From contig JAYQDD010000008.1 in the NCBI GenBank assembly GCA_038138145.1, forward strand, positions 11,821 through 75,820: 64,000 bases of DNA, read 5' to 3'. The translations under genes were made by a program, and so were the position numbers. Numbering within the stretch: position 1 is the stretch's first letter; every line of letters begins with the position of its first letter. Source of the DNA: UBA3537 sp038138145. Its GTDB lineage: Bacteria > Bacteroidota > Bacteroidia > Flavobacteriales > Flavobacteriaceae. Below are positions 60,472 to 64,000 of this stretch, piece by piece. Below the pieces are notes generated by a model, which saw only the letters and a program-made list of their open reading frames with translations, made no database searches and was not told where the DNA came from.

Positions 60472-63400
60472 ATGGTTATGTTGAAAAAGCAAGGGATGTA
60501 TTTGCCAGAATTTGAGCACGACAACTGTGGTGCTGGATTTATTTGTAGTCTGGAAGGGAACAAGTCCAACGACATTATTCACAAAGCGCTTCAAATTCTA
60601 GAGCGTCTAGAACATAGAGGTGCTGTAAGTTCGGATGGAAAAACTGGTGACGGTGCTGGAATTCTTACGGATATTCCTCACGAACTCTTTGTTAATGATT
60701 GTGCTTTTGATTTACCTGATTTTGGTCAGTATGCCGCAGGAAATGTGTTCTTACCCAAAAAAGAAAATCAGCGTAACTACTGTATCTCTGTTTTTGAAAA
60801 ATTTATCAAAGAACAAGGGCTTAACGTTCAAGGGTGGAGAGAAGTTCCTATCGACCCTTCAGTTTTGGGAACTATTGCAGAACAAACAGAACCTGTTGTC
60901 AAACAAATTTTCATTACCAAAAACAATGATAAACAAGACGATTTTGAGTTTAAATTGAAACTGTTCATTGCCCGTAAAAAAGCGGAACATGAAATTTACA
61001 ATTCGAAACTTTCAGAAAGCAATTTTTTCTACCTTCCAAGTCTTTCTACAAAAATCATTATATATAAAGGACTACTCATTCCTGAAGACATTAAGTTGTA
61101 CTACAAAGATTTAGAAAACCCTTTGTTTGTAACCCGTCTTGCATTGGTACATCAGCGATTTTCAACCAATACTTTTCCAACATGGGATTTGGCGCAACCT
61201 TTTAGATACATGTGTCACAATGGAGAAATCAATACCTTACGTGGCAATATATCTAGAATGCTCTCTCGTGAGGCATTGCTCAAAAGCGATTGGTTTGGTG
61301 AAGATATAAAATCCATACTTCCTGTAATTCTTCCTAAAAAATCTGATTCTGCGTCTATGGATATGGCTGTAGAATTACTTTTGATGACCGGCCGTTCGTT
61401 GCCTGAAGTCATGATGATGCTTATCCCTGAAGCGTGGGAGAAAAACGACGAAATGTCACCGACCAAAAAAGCATTTTACGAATACAACTCTTGTTTGATG
61501 GAACCTTGGGATGGACCAGCATCTATTCCATTTACTGACGGAGATTATATAGGAGCCGTTTTGGATAGAAACGGATTAAGACCTTCAAGATACTCGGTAA
61601 CTAAAGATGGTTATGTCATAATGTCTTCAGAGATTGGTGTTATAGAATTGGCACCAGAAAATGTTGCACATCACGGACGTTTGGAACCTGGAAAAATGTT
61701 TTTGGTAGACATGAATGAAGGTCGCATCGTAAATGATGAAGAAATCAAAGAAGTCATCGCGGCGAAACAACCTTACAGTAATTGGTTAGAGGATAATTTG
61801 GTTTATTTAAAGCAAATTCCCTACAATGATTGTCCTGTTTTTCTTGATCAAGAACCTCTCGATAAAAGGAAAGTTCTTTTTGGATACACACAAGAAGACA
61901 TCAAAACCATTATCCTTCCAATGGCCAATATGGCCAAAGAACCTATTGGATCGATGGGAAGCGACACGCCACTCGCACTTTTGTCAGAAAAACCCCAGCT
62001 GATTTATAATTACTTTAAGCAATTATTTGCCCAAGTTACCAATCCACCATTGGACGGAATTCGCGAAGAGTTGATCACAGATATTAGTTTAACCTTGGGA
62101 AGTGATCACAATATTTTTGAGATTAATGAAGCGCATTGTAAAAAATTAAAAATTCAAAATCCTGTAATTTCAAAGCAAGATTTGGATAAGATAAAAAGCT
62201 ACAAAAATCCGAATTTTAGTATCACTTCAGTACCAATTTTATACGACATTAGCAAAGGGCATAATGGATTGGAAGATGCATTGGACCATTTGTTAGAAGA
62301 AGTTTCTGCACATGTTGATAACGGTACTAACATTTTGATTCTATCAGATCGAAACGTATCAAAAGATAAAGCTCCTATTCCAGCACTTTTGGCCTGTTCA
62401 TTCATCAATAGTGGATTACAAAAATTAGGGAAGCGCTCGAAAATAAGCATTATCATTGAGTCCGCAGAACCACGTGAGGTACATCATTTTGCCTTGTTGT
62501 TTGGGTATGGAGCAAGTGCCATCAATCCATATATGGTGAATGAAATTATTGAAGATGAAATTTTGAGTCATGATCCAAAAGCAGACACCGAAAAAGCCAT
62601 AGCCAACTACAATAAAGCCGTTGGGAAAGGGATTTTGAAGGTGATGAACAAAATTGGGATTTCTACACTCAATTCATATAGAGGGTCACAATTGTTTGAA
62701 TGTATTGGCATCAATACAAGTGTAGTCGATAAATATTTTCCAAATACTGCAACAAGAATTCAAGGGGTTGATTTGCATCAATTAGAAAAAGAGATTTCCA
62801 AGCGTTATGCTTCAGCATACGTCAAAAAATCAATTGATGCGGCATTAGATTTAGAAATGGGGGGTCAGTACCGTTGGAGAAGAAATGGAGAGCATCATTT
62901 ATTCAATCCGCTTTCAATTGCAAAACTTCAAGATTCGGTGCGCACCAACAAGCCACAAAAATATAAAGAATACGCTGAGATGATAAACAATCAGTCGAAG
63001 CAATTGATGACCATTCGTGGGTTGTTCGAATTTACCAACTATGATCCAATTCCATTGGAAGAAGTTGAGCCATGGACCAACATTGTAAAGCGTTTCAAAA
63101 CTGGGGCAATGTCTTACGGTTCAATTAGTAAAGAAGCGCATGAAAATTTAGCCATAGCCATGAACAGAATTGGTGGAAAAAGTAATTCTGGTGAGGGTGG
63201 AGAAGATCAAGAGCGTTTTTATAAAAATGCTAACGGCGACTGGAAAAACAGTGCCATCAAGCAAGTTGCATCTGGCCGATTTGGAGTAACATCTAATTAC
63301 CTTTCCAATGCACAGGAAATTCAAATAAAAATGGCACAAGGTGCCAAGCCAGGTGAAGGAGGACAACTTCCAGGGCCAAAAGTAAATCCTGATATTGCCA

Positions 63401-64000
63401 AAACGCGAAATTCAACGCCTTACGTTGGACTTATTTCACCGCCTCCGCATCACGATATTTATTCTATTGAAGATTTATCGCAGTTGATTTACGATTTAAA
63501 ATCTGCAAACCGTGATGCTCGAATTAATGTAAAACTCGTTTCAGAAGTTGGTGTAGGAACTGTTGCTGCAGGTGTAGCCAAAGCTAAAGCCGATGTAGTT
63601 TTAATTTCTGGTTATGATGGTGGAACAGGGGCTTCGCCACTGACTTCGCTAAAACATGCAGGACTCCCTTGGGAGTTAGGATTGGCCGAAGCACAACAAA
63701 CGCTTGTCATGAACGATTTGAGAAGTAGAATTGTGTTAGAATGTGATGGTCAATTAAAAACAGGACGTGATGTTGCCGTTGCTTGTCTTCTAGGTGCAGA
63801 AGAATTTGGATTCGCAACCGCACCGCTCGTAGCATCTGGGTGTGTGATGATGCGTGCTTGTCACCTTAATACATGTCCAGTTGGAATTGCAACACAAAAC
63901 CCTGAGCTGCGTAAAAAATTCAAAGGAAAACCAGAGCACGTCGTAAACTTTATGTATTTCATTGCACAAGAATTACGCGAAATTATGGCCAAACTTGGTT
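60472..64000 (+). CDS. gltB: glutamate synthase large subunit (5' part; runs off the window edge)
   Basis: Large subunit of GOGAT, which makes glutamate from glutamine and 2-oxoglutarate. 1176 codons are visible of about 1500. The start is ATG at 60472 (or 60478). A short propeptide of 18 residues precedes the catalytic Cys19 in DNCGAGF, where the enzyme is normally cut. Then follow the amidotransferase domain, the central domain, and the FMN domain with GEGGEDQERF and GYDGGTGASP. The [3Fe-4S] cysteines are visible in SGCVMMRACHLNTCPVG (63839-63889). The frame is open throughout. gltD would be expected just beyond the window. Confidence 0.97.
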   Translation, partial: MVMLKKQGMYLPEFEHDNCGAGFICSLEGNKSNDIIHKALQILERLEHRGAVSSDGKTGDGAGILTDIPHELFVNDCAFDLPDFGQYAAGNVFLPKKENQRNYCISVFEKFIKEQGLNVQGWREVPIDPSVLGTIAEQTEPVVKQIFITKNNDKQDDFEFKLKLFIARKKAEHEIYNSKLSESNFFYLPSLSTKIIIYKGLLIPEDIKLYYKDLENPLFVTRLALVHQRFSTNTFPTWDLAQPFRYMCHNGEINTLRGNISRMLSREALLKSDWFGEDIKSILPVILPKKSDSASMDMAVELLLMTGRSLPEVMMMLIPEAWEKNDEMSPTKKAFYEYNSCLMEPWDGPASIPFTDGDYIGAVLDRNGLRPSRYSVTKDGYVIMSSEIGVIELAPENVAHHGRLEPGKMFLVDMNEGRIVNDEEIKEVIAAKQPYSNWLEDNLVYLKQIPYNDCPVFLDQEPLDKRKVLFGYTQEDIKTIILPMANMAKEPIGSMGSDTPLALLSEKPQLIYNYFKQLFAQVTNPPLDGIREELITDISLTLGSDHNIFEINEAHCKKLKIQNPVISKQDLDKIKSYKNPNFSITSVPILYDISKGHNGLEDALDHLLEEVSAHVDNGTNILILSDRNVSKDKAPIPALLACSFINSGLQKLGKRSKISIIIESAEPREVHHFALLFGYGASAINPYMVNEIIEDEILSHDPKADTEKAIANYNKAVGKGILKVMNKIGISTLNSYRGSQLFECIGINTSVVDKYFPNTATRIQGVDLHQLEKEISKRYASAYVKKSIDAALDLEMGGQYRWRRNGEHHLFNPLSIAKLQDSVRTNKPQKYKEYAEMINNQSKQLMTIRGLFEFTNYDPIPLEEVEPWTNIVKRFKTGAMSYGSISKEAHENLAIAMNRIGGKSNSGEGGEDQERFYKNANGDWKNSAIKQVASGRFGVTSNYLSNAQEIQIKMAQGAKPGEGGQLPGPKVNPDIAKTRNSTPYVGLISPPPHHDIYSIEDLSQLIYDLKSANRDARINVKLVSEVGVGTVAAGVAKAKADVVLISGYDGGTGASPLTSLKHAGLPWELGLAEAQQTLVMNDLRSRIVLECDGQLKTGRDVAVACLLGAEEFGFATAPLVASGCVMMRACHLNTCPVGIATQNPELRKKFKGKPEHVVNFMYFIAQELREIMAKLG

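Noticed and set aside
60635..60958. Open frame inside gltB
   Set aside because: It is in another frame of gltB, whose own frame is open and conserved from 60472 to the window end.

Overview
The window is AT-rich chromosomal DNA of a member of the Bacteroidetes, most likely a marine Flavobacteriaceae. The evidence is: repeated TAnnTTTG promoter boxes, usually without Shine-Dalgarno sequences; a carboxypeptidase-regulatory-like plus beta-barrel outer-membrane protein; the cluster rpmB-rpmG-DUF4295-ftsY; a DUF3276/PUR protein; BshC; and an N-terminally extended NusB. Nearly all of it is dense core genome. No tRNA, rRNA, insertion sequence, prophage or CRISPR array was seen.

Layout. 1-691: 5' part of an HtrA/DegP protease (minus), divergent from dapF, mltG and a secreted lysozyme-like gene (plus). 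3393-5999: minus-strand dnaA, a low-Mr phosphatase and an RsmI-like methylase. 6178-9604: a thioesterase, yigZ and ribD (minus), then a GNAT gene coupled to prmC. 9689-13505: ligA, a tandem-repeat intergenic element, and prfC. 13652-15860: idi-queD-manA and a small conserved gene. 15878-20214: a minus-strand run of a lipoprotein, DUF819 and DUF1648 membrane proteins, a hydrolase and an AlkB-like oxygenase. 20254-28369: a VanX-like dipeptidase, htpG, a FabH-like synthase, a beta-barrel OMP, a CoA-binding protein and a sodium:solute symporter. 28536-34316: recR, a glycosyltransferase, then an E2 acyltransferase-exonuclease-FAH-cinA run. 34405-39031: rpmB-rpmG-DUF4295-ftsY-amidase-rimO. 39084-44273: bshC, guaA and a LysM receptor-like protein. 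44276-50014: redoxin, a CsaA-like protein, an M14 peptidase, a PUR protein and an ABC exporter. 50172-56014: nusB-DUF1573-yajC, pepT, pyrD, a LysE exporter and nitronate monooxygenase. 56274-64000: ppc, a porin, and the 5' part of gltB.

The most unusual region is 18421-18681, which is noncoding. A consensus-perfect sigma-54 promoter at 18441-18456 faces two tandem copies of a structured element. Each copy has an identical 14-nt TTTGGTTGGTTAGT, a 4-nt spacer, and a terminator-like hairpin whose stem differs between copies while base pairing is kept. This looks like a pair of small RNAs that I do not recognise. Other regulatory signals are a three-copy CCCC(C)AAAA motif, partly palindromic, between the porin gene and gltB; a perfect palindrome spanning two divergent promoters at 44851-44871; three promoters with TATCTTTA exactly 28 nt before the ATG; and a ribD gene that appears to lack a normal start codon.

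The genes work together mainly in household functions: replication and repair (dnaA, ligA, recR), translation and its release or quality control (prmC, prfC, rimO, ribosomal proteins), cell-wall turnover (mltG, lysozyme-like, VanX-like, amidase), secretion (ftsY, yajC), and central carbon/nitrogen metabolism (ppc, gltB, guaA, pyrD, E2).
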